Below are positions 33,701 to 46,444 of a stretch of 64,000 nucleotides of DNA, piece by piece. The notes under the pieces are model-generated. The model ran no database searches, was not told where the DNA came from, and worked only from the letters and a program-made list of their open reading frames with translations. Position numbers and translations under genes: made by a program. The stretch is from Laguncularia racemosa (Eukaryota; Streptophyta; Magnoliopsida; Myrtales; Combretaceae), in assembly GCA_037954665.1 (NCBI GenBank), contig JBBMOL010000037.1, positions 2,108,001 through 2,172,000 of the forward strand. The letters are read 5' to 3'. Positions within the stretch are counted from its first letter, which is position 1; every line of letters starts with the position of its first letter.

Positions 33701-36231
33701 ATTTATTGTATTTAAGTTAATTACTGTATGAGAATTCCAAACTGATACATATTCTCTAAGGATTGATACAACAAGAGTATACAAAGTGTTAATTTTTACT
33801 TTTTTACTTTAATTCTTAGCCATATTATATGTGAAAGAAAAAAAACATGCCTCCCCAAAAGCGCCTTCTCCAGCAGAACGAGAAGGTCTTCCTCCTATTT
33901 TGCATGAAACGACGGCAAACCCCTATGAACTAACTCATGAAGACCTCCTTTTTACATGGATTTTTTTTTTTTTTCCCCTTTCCTGTCCTCATCTATAGCA
34001 TACGTATTTTATTTATACGGTGGGATAAATTAATCAATGAGAAAGATTCACTAATTTAATAATATGACCCATTCAAAATATGAAAATCGATATTTATATA
34101 CTACATACTATCAAGCAGCTGACCATATTAATATAAGTATCAAATTCTATAAATGTATAATCCAAAGTGATTCAACAACAGAAATAACCCATTATATATT
34201 CAACCTCATCACCGATTCACTGTTCAAGCATGAGGCCGTGATCACCACTGACTACATAAATAGCACTATAAATGAGAAGAAGTGATATGTAATAAACTTT
34301 ATTTTGGCTTCAATGATTGTAAAAGCGCAGTGGCTATGCTTGCTCTACTCTAGGGACTCCCTTGTTCCTATATATATATATATATCTTCCCAATGGAGCA
34401 TTTTATACTTGATATAGTAATTTTTCCCCCATAGATAAGTTGATTAAAAACTCTTAAAAATTTTAAAAAGAAAGTTTGCATAAAATCTAAAAAAAAAAAA
34501 AAAACACAGAAGAACTATTTCATTTTATTTTACTTTTTTTATTATGGTTGGGCCAAAAGCTTAATAAAAGGTGCTCAAACAAATTAGAAGCAATAGATCT
34601 ATACTAGTCTAATAAATTTATTAAGGAGAACCTTTTTTTTTTTGGCTCACTCCATCAAAATAAAAATCAATACCTTAACCTTAATAAGTATTGCTAAGAT
34701 ACATCCTTAGGTTATCCACAAAATTTTACTATGCTCAATACGTGTATTTCTAAATAATTCTATAATGCAATCACTTATTTACTGCTAATAGATATTATTT
34801 ATTGTAATTTAGGATAATTTAGATAACATTTAATATGTTTCATTATTATAAAATACTAAAACAAATTATAGGCTTTATGCTAGTAACGACTTGAGTTTGG
34901 CTCTATGGGTGAGTGACAAGGTTTAAGGAGATAAATCCATGGAGTTAAAATGGCTTAGGGAGTTTTGGAACTAGGGCTTGAAATAGGAACTGTTGGATAG
35001 GTTTGTTTACTCTTTAAGCCCACGGAAACTCTCCTAAGTTTGGACTCAAGAGGAGCCCATAGAAGGTTTCATGAAGAGGAGGAGTCATGCTATCACACCA
35101 CTATTACAAAATTATAAATAAGGCTTAGAATGAAAAACACTCTACTTCTTCTTAAGAATAGTGGGTTGATACTATACAACTCCCGCACCAATCCCACGTG
35201 AATTTGAGCTCGTTGATATTATATGTTCTACCTCCTTGCTTATCTCTTTAAGTTATCTCCACATGTTGGTACCATGTCATTCCGTTAAAATCACATGAAG
35301 TGTGAAACTCATGGTACACTTACATGATTATTGCAATCAAGTCCTCACATTTACGGTTGCCATCAAAACTAATTGAGTAACTTAACAAATACTGTGAAAC
35401 TAAATTGATGTGGAATGTAGTTAACTTGTTTTATTAAAGAAAAAATTTCATGTTGAACATACAAAAAAAATTATGATTGATGAAAGAACAAACCAAACTA
35501 ACACTAATAAAATCGATCTAGAGCCCTTGTTGATAGATATCTTTTCTACCCTTAAAAGAAAGAGTCAATGGAATACTACGTTAAAATATTGAAATTGTAC
35601 TTATACTATATAAATAAGACAACTAAATATAGTTATGAATTCCTAACATACCTATTTTATTTAGTTTTCTTTTTTCATCTTATGATTCTAAATTAACTTT
35701 AATAAATTGGAATATCTAAATGAAATCAAGTAATACATGACTTTGTGGTGGTAGTCAACTTAAAAAATGCACTTAATTATTAAATATCATAATTAAGTTA
35801 AAGGTTAAATAAGTAATTTTAATTAATGTTAATTAATGAAGGTTAAATGAAAAAGGGAATAGCTAATTGCTGATTCTAAAGAATTGTGATTCTACTCTTT
35901 CAAGCATGGAAAAGAGAACAAAATTCACAATTGCGATTCCATTACAAGTTCACTCCACATACCATAAGGATTTAATCATTTGAGCATTATTTAAACTAGA
36001 TGTTAGTACCAAGAACTTTAGTGGGGGAATCTACGGTATTTAGTGTATATAGTAGAAGTGATGAAGGATAATTATTGGACTTCTTTTGTTATCAACTGTC
36101 GACATTAACCAATTTATTTCCTGTACGAAAATAAGTCTAGGAAGGATTATGAGGTGCTTATGGCTTAAGAATACATAAACTATTTTATTTCAAATTTGAA
36201 ACATATTAAAAGAGGTTCAAGATTGGATGGA
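33701..36231. other. Intergenic, no gene recognised
   Basis: AT-rich with homopolymer runs and a (TA)n patch at about 34369-34385. The 73-codon frame at 34064-34285 has ordinary composition but no family resemblance, and I leave it as unsupported. Around 34880-35310 the sequence is less AT-rich but shows no coding signal. Confidence 0.45.
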
Positions 36232-36236
36232 CTAGT

Positions 36237-38321
36237 TGTAAACACCCCATTTTTGCCCTAGGAATCAATAATCATCGTTAATAATCAATTTTCAATTTTT
36301 CCTAATTTTTTTCTAATTTTTCTCTAATTTACCAAAAATAATAAAAATATTCAAAAAATAAAAATAAATAGGAAAACACTTCAATTTTGAAAAAAGATTT
36401 CAGAAATAGCAATAATGAATAATAAACAATTTTTACAAATTTTTGAAAATTCAAAAAATACAAAAAAATAGAAAAAGCGCATTGCATATATGCATTTTGC
36501 GAATAAAAGAAAATCAGGAAAGTGGGCTAGCTCAGCTGGTCCGGACCATGGCTAAGGCATGCGGTGCGGGTGCGAGGTTGCAGGTTCGAAAAGCGGGGGA
36601 AGCAGTTTCCACGTTTTGCGAATTTTTTCATTTACCCAGGACACGTAGCAACATCTGATTGGCTGGAGGGAGCGCACGCGCCGGACGCGTAATCGTCTCC
36701 TACCTCGAGCCCGAGATCGCCGGCGAAGGAAAAATTCGTATTTCGGTCGTTTTGATTCGATTTTTTGCATGAATCCAACAGATCTTCAACGGAAATGAGA
36801 TAAACATTATCTAATTGGAATTAAATCACAACAAACCGATGGATTTACACGAATCAAAGTTGTTTTTTTAACCGTTGATCCGATTAGCTTCGATCGGAGG
36901 AAATCCGAGCTTATCCAGCTCAGTTCGAAGTGCCTATACATAGAGGAGGAGACGGGGAAGCCAAAACACAGATCAGAATTGAGAGAAAGTGAGGAAATAG
37001 TGCAAATCAGAGAGCATCGGAGAAGACCCAAAAATCGCGACCACCGATCGAAGTTGAGCCACCGCAGGGAGAGGTTCTAGAAGCAAACCGCCGCTACTGT
37101 TGAATTCAGCACCCCGAGCAACTAAGGTTCGACATCTCACCCGCTGCAAAGGACCGCCGGAACGCCGTAATCGAGCCATCTCTGCCGCCATGCCCGATTC
37201 GACTAACTCGACCCGATTTGACCCGATTCGACCCGACCGATCCGACCCGCGCATCGACCCGGACCCAGGTAAGTCGGATTTTTTCCAAATTTTCTTATTT
37301 TTTTATTTTATTTTACTTTCTTTAATTAATTTATTTTGTTTATTTATTTATTCCGAATTTATTAATTGTTATTATTATTTGTTTGGTTATTTATTTATTT
37401 AGTTTTGTTATATTTTCAATAAATAGAAAAATGTAGAAATTAGATTTTTCTAGAATAAAAAAATGTATAATAAATAAATAAAAAAATAAAATGCAGAAAG
37501 ATAATAAAAATATTAGTAAGATAATAATAAAATTTAGAGTTCAAAATAGAATAGATATTAAACCTATTACAAAAATTCCCCAAAGTCACAAAAATTCACA
37601 AAAAAAAATCGCAAAAACCATAAAAATCACGAAAATTAATAAAAAATTTCAAAGAATCATAAAAAAAATAATAAGTTTTAGCACTTAGAAAAATCTTTTT
37701 CTTCAAATAGATTCAAAATTGGTATTTTCCCTTAAAATCATTTTCGAAAATAAAATCAAAGCTTAGGCTTAGAAAATTTTTAGAAAGATCCCAAAAATGT
37801 TAAGAACATAAAGCAAAAGAGATTTCAAAATTAAAATTCACCAACAAACTTAAGGTTTTCAGAAAAGCGAACTACGGCTTGTTTGATCCTGAGTAACAGG
37901 TATGTAGGCACTCATTCGGGTCAACCCATAAAATGCATAAAGAAATCATTTTCTCAAAATAATTCCCAAACATAATAAAAAGTAACAAAAGCACAATGAA
38001 ACACATTTCTAAAGACGAACAATTTTAGGAGATTAGGTGGTAACCGTAAAGGTTTTAATAGGTTAGCCTCCGAACTTTTAAACTCTGGTTTTCCCTTTTC
38101 CTCTTTTCACAAAAACGAGAAGAGGAAATAACGAAGACTAGTAGTCTAAATTAAGACTAATCCGCTCCTTTAGTCTTAATTCAAATTTTCCCAACAACAG
38201 TTGGGTGCCGACTCCAAAAATCAAACGAAATTCCTAACTCAAGTCGAGGGTCTACGTTAGATGAGCATAGGGTCTAGTTTAAATCGGATTAGGAATGGGA
38301 ATTCAAAAATTAGACTCGACA
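36237..38321 (+). mobile_element. Solo LTR, family A copy 3
   Basis: Plus-strand LTR of 2,085 bp, from TGTAAACACCCCATTTTTGC to AGACTCGACA. It is flanked by a perfect 5-bp duplication CTAGT (36232-36236 and 38322-38326). Contents in order: AT-rich U3 start, tRNA-like A box TAGCTCAGCTGGT (36528-36540) and B box GGTTCGAA (36583-36590), TATA-like TATACATAG near 36935, a conserved frame with KDRRNAV and repeated GACCCG codons, and the CAG/GTAAGT donor at 37268/37269. No internal region follows, so it is solo. Confidence 0.93.
36528..36595 (+). other. tRNA-like Pol III box pair inside LTR copy 3
   Basis: TAGCTCAGCTGGT matches the tRNA A-box consensus. GGTTCGAAAAGC, 42 bases later, matches the start of the B box. 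It is conserved in position in the other three long LTR copies. Confidence 0.6.
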
Positions 38322-38326
38322 CTAGT

Positions 38327-40342
38327 CTTAACAAATCTTCTAAAGCCAATAATACAAAACTTTCTTTATCATTCTAATTTGTCTAACTCAAGTGGTTAGC
38401 TTTACATGTACAGTGTTAATATTAGTGGACCTTGCTCATTCTTTGGCATTATGTATATAAAATCATCTTTTAGATTTTCATAATGAACATATTCGAAATA
38501 TTAGAAGTCTTTTTAGCTCATCTTAATTCTTGTGTTTTAGTTTAAATCCTACTTCATTAAGAAAAGCAAAAAGAAGATAAATTACACAATTACATGTATA
38601 TTTATATGGAAAAATTGAATCCTAAATATCCTAAAATTTTAGACATTAACACCCATTGTTTTTGTCACATTTACCTACAAAAACATTTGCAAGCATGGCT
38701 TACAAATTATAACATCATCTTATTCCTTCCATATTAACAAGCAGAAAATTTTTCTTCCCAATATTAATTATAGCCAATCTTCTTCCTTGTATGGTCCATT
38801 TTGTTGTATTTTGCTATGCTTTCTTTGTAAAGACTATATCTTTAAATATTTTGTTTAGCTTGAAGATTCCCAGTCAAGCTGGAAGCATAATTCATTATCA
38901 AAAGTAATTTTTCCTTCTTTTTTTTAATTACATTTCAATTCTTGTGATGGGTTTAATTTACTATAATAATTTAATTTATAGTTTTTTTTATTTGATTAGA
39001 TTCTTGCTTTTTTTTAAGCCTCTCTAAATTGAATGTAAAATATACTATATAGAGGATTTTCTATTTGTTAATTGTATTTTTAGACTACCATGAATGAAGA
39101 TTGGCTCTTGTGTTATCTTGTTGTTGATTTCTAGTATTATGTAGATTGCTTTATTGTTGACTAGGGGTCTATTGTAGGTTTTTCTCTTTTCTTTTCTTTT
39201 TTTTCTTGCTATGGAGTTCTTAGTATTGATAGTTTTTTTTACTTTTAGAGAGTGGTTAGTTTTTAGTTCTACTTAGTGTCTATTACTCATCAAGGACTTA
39301 AGATTACTACTATAGTTTTTAAACATGTATTGAGCTTCTTTGGGTTAGTTTTTGGAAGAGACTTGTTATGTATTCTTGCGTAGGTAAATTGTTGTTGAAG
39401 CCTATTGTTTTATAGGAAAAATGTAGATGTGTCATGTCTTGAAATCCTGTCAGATACTCCCACCACATCCACTATCTAATTATGAGGGCATAGGATGATA
39501 AACCTACACAATTAGCTAGCGGATGCAAGGCTTTTATTTCTAAACTAATAGTCATTAAAAGAATAATGAACTAAACCTTTTAAAATAGATTAACTTATCT
39601 ATATATGGCCTCACTTGCCCCCTTTTTTATGTATTGTGCTAGTCGGTGATATTTTTTGTTGTTCCTTTAATTGTACTTGTGGCACATAAATTTGTAAAGG
39701 TGGTACTTTCCAACTTAAGAATATATATATATGTACTATACAGTGTGGCGGGGCCATGAGTACCCATCTATTATATGTTGGTTAAATCAAAAATAAATAA
39801 TTTGATGATTGTGTGATGTTCATCTGCTTCATTTTACATGTGTTTATATTGTAATTATTATAACACATGCATGTCTATGTGATACTCACATACTAAACTT
39901 AAGCTCATTCCAATTAGTAATTACAAAAGAACATGTGGGATCACAAAATCATGAAGTGCATCAAATGAAATTAATGCATACTAGCATAAAGATGTATTAC
40001 TAGTGCATGTAGCCTCAAATAAAGAAATGGAATTATAAATTCACAAAGTCATCTTGAGATGACAATGTTTTTTGGTAATAATTCTTAGATCCCTTAAATC
40101 CTTGTATCTTAAAGGTGTAGGTACTTATTTTCTATCAAGATGGATGAATTAGATTCAAATTTCTCCTTTAAAAAATAATAATTTTAATACCTCTTCACAT
40201 GTTTCAAGGCTTTAATCCTTGTATCTTAATCTATGCTTTTCTACAATTTTCATATTATATTTTTTTTTCTTTTTGCTTTCACTGTCTTACATTTCCAACT
40301 TATAGTGCCACTCTAAAATTTGAATTTCTCCTTTTTCAAATT
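38327..40342. other. Intergenic, no gene recognised
   Basis: AT-rich sequence without protein resemblance on either strand. The last part (about 40285-40342) is homologous to 49315-49370 and forms the left flank of the insertion at 40348. Confidence 0.5.
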
Positions 40343-40347
40343 AGTGC
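40343..40347. repeat. Target-site duplication AGTGC, left copy
   Basis: AGTGC before the element; the same five bases occur at 45685-45689 after it. Confidence 0.7.
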
Positions 40348-41509
40348 TACCATGCCCCAAAATGGGGCCTAGAAGTCTCCACTAAAACCATCATGGCACG
40401 TGTGCACCCGTTACATGATGATGGTCTTACGTGTCAAAGATAGTAAAACTATAAATAAATAATTACATTTACAAGAAGTTACAATATATATAATTAGACA
40501 ATAAAATATACTATGGAACCCGAATCTCACGGTCAACCATGATCATAGAGAATCGGTATCTCCTACCAATAAACAAAATAAGATAATCCCTAGGTTCTCA
40601 ACTTCAAATTCTATTCACATGGGGGTCTTAACATTTCATCTAAGTAAATCTATTCTTCACAAATCTTTCTTTGTTGTTTTGGTTTTCCAAAACTCTCAAC
40701 ACTTCACATCTTATCCTATCCCACGCTTTCACTATCGTTACCTGCAAAAAGTCTGTGAGGGGGTGAGCACACTATGGCTCAGTGAATGGGATGGTAACAC
40801 TTTCAATGCTACGTACACACAAGAAAATTCACATCAAGTTATTAAACCTATACCATGTACACAAGCAAGTAAATTCAAATTAAAATATTAAACATATGCT
40901 ATGCATGAACAACCATATGAATGCAGCATCTCACGTGATCTTCCGGTAACCGACGTAAAGTCTAAGGTTTATGCCCTCTTTGACCTTGGGTTGGGGATTC
41001 TAAAGCCACCATTAGTGCCCAGGTCATTACTCGGTTTGTTTATCTTATCGCTTTGTTAATTATAATATTTTCTTAACTCAACAGTGAACGCTCCCATGCC
41101 TCTCTACACTAAATGGAGCAAACCCTCAAGGACAGGCCGAACTTGGAACCGTCAAGGTGCAACAATCCCCTAATCACTTAATTCACACTGGGCAGAATAG
41201 TGATCCTCTTGATCACTTCCGACGCATCATGTGACAGTGATGGCTTTCAATCTCATGCAATGTCTCATGGAAATGTATGTCAAGTTTTTAAATCAAGTCC
41301 AATTCATACTTTAATTGATTTATTTAAAGTGATCAAACAACATATAAGATCAAATCAATTTTCAATCATACCATAGAGATAAACATCAAACATTCCATTT
41401 CACTCATCTGTAGCAAGGATTATGCATGGGTTATCACACAAAATCGACACTGAACCTAAACCCTATGGACATAGACCTATCCAGTTTTACAATGGATTAA
41501 TTTATCTCG

Positions 41510-41805
41510 GCACCTCTTTGTGCCATTTCTTTTAAATGTCAAACCGTTCGGGTTGATGGAAAATCATCATATCTAGCACCTCTGTGCCATTTTTCTCAAA
41601 TGTCAAACCGCTCGGTTTGATTGAAAATCATCATATCTGGCACCTCTGTGCCATTTTTCTCAAATGCCAAACCACTCGAGTTAGCTTACAATCATTTCTG
41701 ACACCTTTGTGTCATTTATCTCACATGTCAAACCAACCACTCGAGGTTAATTTACATCAATCATCCTTAACACCTTTGTGCAATCACACTTCTCAAGTGC
41801 TCTAT
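41510..41805 (+). repeat. ~62-bp tandem repeat (CACCTCTGTGCCATTTTTCTC)
   Basis: Four full and one partial copies start at about 41510, 41577, 41641, 41701 and 41770. Each has CACCTNTGTGCCATTT, then ATGTCAAACC-CTCG. Identity falls toward the right. Confidence 0.9.
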
Positions 41806-43079
41806 CATTCTCACACTTTCAAGAGCCAGAAAGGTCGTCTCGTTTTCTCTTTCGATGTCCTCAAGACACTTATATATGATATATATATATATATATAAAT
41901 ATATGTATGTATGTATATATATTTGTGACACATCTTTACTTAAGGATAATTTACTAGACACTTTCCCTTATGAGCTTAAGAGTGTAAGAAAACAGAACCG
42001 TTAAGTTATAAAAACCAAGGTTGCACTCATGATTTATATGATTGAGTTCATGAGTGTATTTTTTAAATATACTATGAAAATAAGTTTGTTTAAGTATATG
42101 TATACGCATTCAGGAACCAACTTTGACATGTATACGTAATGATACCTATATACCTTATTCCAACTAAACATATCTATTCGGTAGCTATAGCAGGAAAAGC
42201 TTATTTTGGAAGAAAACGGTTTGTAAAACATGGGTTAAGCTTATGGTTATAGCACTAGCAATATGGTGCTAGGTGCTATCATTAAGGTAATGGCATCTAA
42301 ACTCTCGGACCATTCTTTCCCCTATATTCTTCACAACTTCTTTCCTAACTCATTATTCCCTACCGCATAACTTAACTCAACAACAATCATATCAAATAGC
42401 AACACAACAAACATCAATTTCACATGCATAGCATTCAACATACAACACAACATAGTAGCATATCATTAAGTTTTCCACTCACTTGTTTAAGGTTGTTGTA
42501 GTCCAGCCGGAGTCGAGCGATTCCAGCGGGTAACTCCTTTGCATTCTTCTTGAAGCCAGTATCCTTCTACGATACTTCCTCAACCCAATCATAGAAAGTC
42601 GCATCTCCACCTGACTCTGGTAATCTTTCCTCACTTTGTGGTTGATGACAAGGCATGAAGTTTCTTCCTTATGGAACTTTAGGCAAATAAGACTTGAATA
42701 TTGAACTCCCTACGAATCTGTGCTTCCAACACCCCAAGTTGCTATGATTGACTATCTGATTTCCTTGTGTAGAAGTCAAGTAATGGAATGTCTTCAACTT
42801 GCTAAATTTAGAATTCCTTCTTCCACATATGTAAGATACCTTTAGAAAGGACAACTGAAGATCTTGCATTAGGGTATTTAGCTAAGAATGATCTTCTTCA
42901 ACATCCTTTGGACATTCCATTGTGAATTCCATTTCTTTCCAAATATCTCTCAGGCCATCATCTTGAATGTTGCTTGAATCATTCCCTTTACCATCTATAC
43001 TATCATAGACACTTCTTTTGTCCATGAAGCATTTGTGAACCTTTCATTTATCCAATTATCTCTAACATCTTCCTACAAA

Positions 43080-44290
43080 TCATCACTTCCATTACCATAC
43101 ATACACCAACCTTTCCTACACACCACATGCACACTAACATACACATATTCTTATCCATTTACATATATACTTCACACACCACATACGCACCTATACATAA
43201 ATATACACAACCATATCATACACCAAATTGCACACATCGACAATTGCATGCCATTATCCTCTTTCTGCTCAAGTCCACATGTATACACACTCCACTAGTG
43301 CATACATACACACATTCTCCACACATGTTCCACACCACGGACATACACATATGCTCATACTCCATTTACACCCCACACCACCAATACACACTTCTCCACA
43401 TACTCTACACATATTACATACTTCCCATAACAATACTCACATACCTACACCATACATTATCTCATACACCTACTCACATACTCCATATACACCTTGCACC
43501 ATCAATACACACACCCACATACTTTGCACACACCACATTTGCCTTCCATACCCATTCATACATATTCACACTCCACACATCATCTCATACCCGTACACAC
43601 ATATCCCACATACATTATCCTCAACTTCCACATTTACACACATACATGTCCATACACCCTACACTCTTTCACACAAATACATACACACCCACACACACTA
43701 CTCCTTCATACCCATACACCACATATCTTCCATACATATACACACATGCTCTGCACATTCCACACCTTCCATACATATACACATACACCCTTATACGCTA
43801 CATGGCATCTATGGACACACACACACAAATCGCACCTACCACACACCATCCATATGCATACACCCCTTTCACTTACACCCCATATCATCCTACACATACA
43901 CACATATACTCCCGACTCCTCCTTCTCCCTTTTACGTACACATACATACACATCCTCCTCTACACACACACTCATATATACCTTCTTCCTCGCACGCATA
44001 CATGCACCATCATTCACACACATAAACTGCCGTACATCCCACACCATCATCCACACATACACACGCATCTTCCTCATCCATGCACACAGTCGCACACAAC
44101 CACACACACTCACTCGCCCACACGTGCACGACCTCCATTCGCGCACACCACACACTCTCACACACCCCCACTTCCTTCACATGCACACACACATCCTCAC
44201 AAATGTCTCACCATCCTTCACCACACACACTTTCAATATACATACATACATACACACACTACACACTCGCCTCATACACACTTGGCTCCT
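43080..44290 (+). repeat. CACA/CATA-rich low-complexity tract
   Basis: About 1.2 kb in which the plus strand is nearly free of G and made of CACA, CATA, CACT and CTCC steps. It produces the longest open frames in the window (up to 462 codons at 43127-44515) in several overlapping frames, which shows they are compositional and not genes. Confidence 0.9.
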
Positions 44291-44399
44291 CTTTCCTCTT
44301 TCTTTTTCCTCCTTTTCTCTTCCCTTCTATGTTGGCCTTCCTTCTTCCTCTTTTCTCTATTCTTTTTTTCCCTTTATTTTTCTTTTCTCTCCTTTCACA

Positions 44400-45330
44400 C
44401 TACAACCGCTCGCCGCCGCTATTGGACCATCGCCATTACTATGGCTGTTCTCCCCTACACACACCACACACCTCGGCTCCTTCTCTCCCTTCCTCATTTT
44501 CTTTTCCTCCTCTAGTCGCTGCTACCACCGTCACCTCCATCATCAAGGAAGGAGACGAAGTGGACTCAACTTGGAAGCTACTGCCACCATCGTCGCTGTC
44601 GTCATTGTGCCACCACTGCCATAGTGGTCATCGTGGCTGCCGGCATGGTAGCTGCTACCGTTGTCGTGGCGATCGTCACAGTTGTCGATGTGACTGCCAC
44701 CATTCGAGTTGTCGTTGTTGTTTCATCGCCATTACCATTGCTATTGCCGCTAAAGTTGTCATCGGATGTTGTGGTCGTTGTTGTCGGTCATTGTGATCGC
44801 CACTACCACCGAAGTTGCCGTTGGACGTTGCGACTGCTACAGCCACCGAGAGTGGGGTCGCCACTACTGTTCATCACCACGATCGCCATCATCATCGTCA
44901 CTTACCATCATCGGGAAAGGAGACAAGGCAACATGACGCCAAGTCGCGGTCATGAACACCATTGTTGTCGTTGCTGGGTCGCTGTTTATTGTTGCTGCTG
45001 TTGTTGTTGCAGTTGGGGTTATCATCGAAGTTGCTGCCATCATTCCAATCATCACAGTCGTGACCGAAAGGAAGAAGAAGAAAAGAAAAGGGAACGTGGG
45101 ACAAGGGAAGGAGATGTGATCCGGTGGAAGGAGAAAGGAAGAAGAAAGGAAAGAAAAGGAAGAAGGAGGAGGACAATCTGGGAAGAAGAAGAGGACGATC
45201 TGACAGCAGGAGAAGAAAGGAAAGAAAAAGAAAACGAAGAAAGAGAGAGAGAGGGAGCAGATACGGGAAGAGAGGGAGTAGGGGCCGGACGGGACGTGAT
45301 GTGACGGCGACGTGATGGTCGGTCACGTCC
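44400..45330 (+). repeat. GC-rich trinucleotide-like and purine-rich tract
   Basis: First, CCACCGTCG/GTTGTCGTTG-type near-trinucleotide sequence (44400-45060). Then a GAAGAAAGGAA purine-rich block (45064-45270). It probably corresponds to the R/U5 side of the long LTR. No protein family recognised. Confidence 0.65.
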
Positions 45331-45689
45331 TTGTTGTAGCTGTCGGGCTTCTTCTTTTTTTAATAGTTATGTATATATATTTATATATTATATTATATTT
45401 TATTTTATATTATAATTTTCTCTATTTTTGTATTTCGTACGCGTATGAGAATACCTTTAAATTTTATATTTTTGAAAATTTACTATGAAATTCAACGTCT
45501 ATGTTAATTTGATTATTCTAAACATAAATTTTTTCTTTAAATTTCAATTTAAAATTCCTAGATTTAAAAAAAAAAATTCATTATTTAACCAAATATCATT
45601 TAAAAATTACGTTTCTGATGATTTATTCTTCTATTTATTTTCTTTAATTGTTTATATAATTTTTCAAAATTTTAGGGTTTTACAAGTGC

Positions 45690-46440
45690 AATGTATCTTA
45701 GTTGATTTCAAGTCCAGTATTGCAAAGGGGCTTTTCTTCCCTCTTCTATCCCCATCTCTCTCTCTTATCCTTTGATTTCATTATGGAAAATACAATTGCA
45801 AACCTTTTGTAATCATATTTAAGGACTTCTACTCTAATTTCTCTAAATTATAGATAATATAACTATATAATATCTAAACTCAATGACTTAAATTTTTCTT
45901 TTCTTTTTTTTTTCTGTGGACTTCTAATAAGCATTCAATCTTTAGATTTATCAGTAGGTAAATTTTCTTTTTAATATGTTGTATAAACAAAGAATTTTTG
46001 TAAAAGTCTAAATAAGCAAATTACAAAAGTGCTAGGACACAAAAAGAAGGTGCTTACTTTTAATAATACAAATTAAAAAAAAAAAAGAAAGAAAAAAATC
46101 GTTGATAACTATTAGTGTTACAAAATTAATTAGGCTGAGATTGAGATTACTTGATTGTAAAGTCACAAGTGAAAAAAATTCTAAAATATCTAAAAGACAA
46201 CCTTAATATGTGTAAAAGCTATAAATGTGTATTGAGCAATTAGCTCCTACAAACTTTATATCCAAATGTATGCACATGGTATGAAAGAACACATGATTAA
46301 TGAGGGAACCAAAACTTTTTCTTTTTTTTCCTAGGTGAAACATAAGATTATATTACATTTTTAGGTGAAACATAAAATTATATTACATTAGATATAAAGG
46401 CTATACATAGAGTCCTTACACATACAACCTTTACACAATA
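45690..46440. other. Flank of the long LTR and AT-rich intergenic DNA
   Basis: Positions 45690-45790 continue the homology with 49380-49475 (CAGTATT then GGCTTTTCTTCCCTCT). The rest is AT-rich with a short direct repeat TAGGTGAAACATAA at about 46334 and 46362. No gene. Confidence 0.5.
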
Positions 46441-46444
46441 AAAG

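Larger units (their letters stand above)
40348..45684 (+). mobile_element. 5.3-kb LTR-like insertion (very long solo LTR or non-autonomous LARD)
   Basis: The left end TACCATGCCCC is one step from the TG(N)CATGCCCC start of many plant Gypsy LTRs. The right end is GGGTTTTACA. AGTGC flanks both sides. The neighbouring sequence left and right is continuous in a related copy at about 49315-49475, which lacks the insertion. There is no gag, protease, RT or integrase. Inside are a 62-bp tandem array (41510-41800), a long CACA/CATA-rich tract (about 43080-44290) and a GC-rich tract (about 44400-45330). Confidence 0.72.

Noticed and set aside
34064..34285. 73-codon plus-strand frame
   Set aside because: Ordinary composition but no recognisable domain, no promoter evidence and no neighbouring gene; insufficient support.
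36443..37402. Frames of 71-100 codons within the LTR at 36237-38321
   Set aside because: Most are chance frames in an LTR. Only the frame ending at the CAG/GTAAGT donor is conserved between copies, and that one is reported as a finding.
43127..44515. Longest open frame in the window (462 codons) and overlapping 376- and 265-codon frames
   Set aside because: They lie in a G-poor CACA/CATA tract that leaves several frames open at once. The peptides are His/Thr/Tyr/Ile low complexity with no domain.
44624..45326. Open frames on both strands in the GC/purine-rich tract (up to 226 codons)
   Set aside because: Composition-driven Val/Arg/Lys/Glu runs. Overlapping frames on both strands and location inside an LTR-like insertion argue against a gene.
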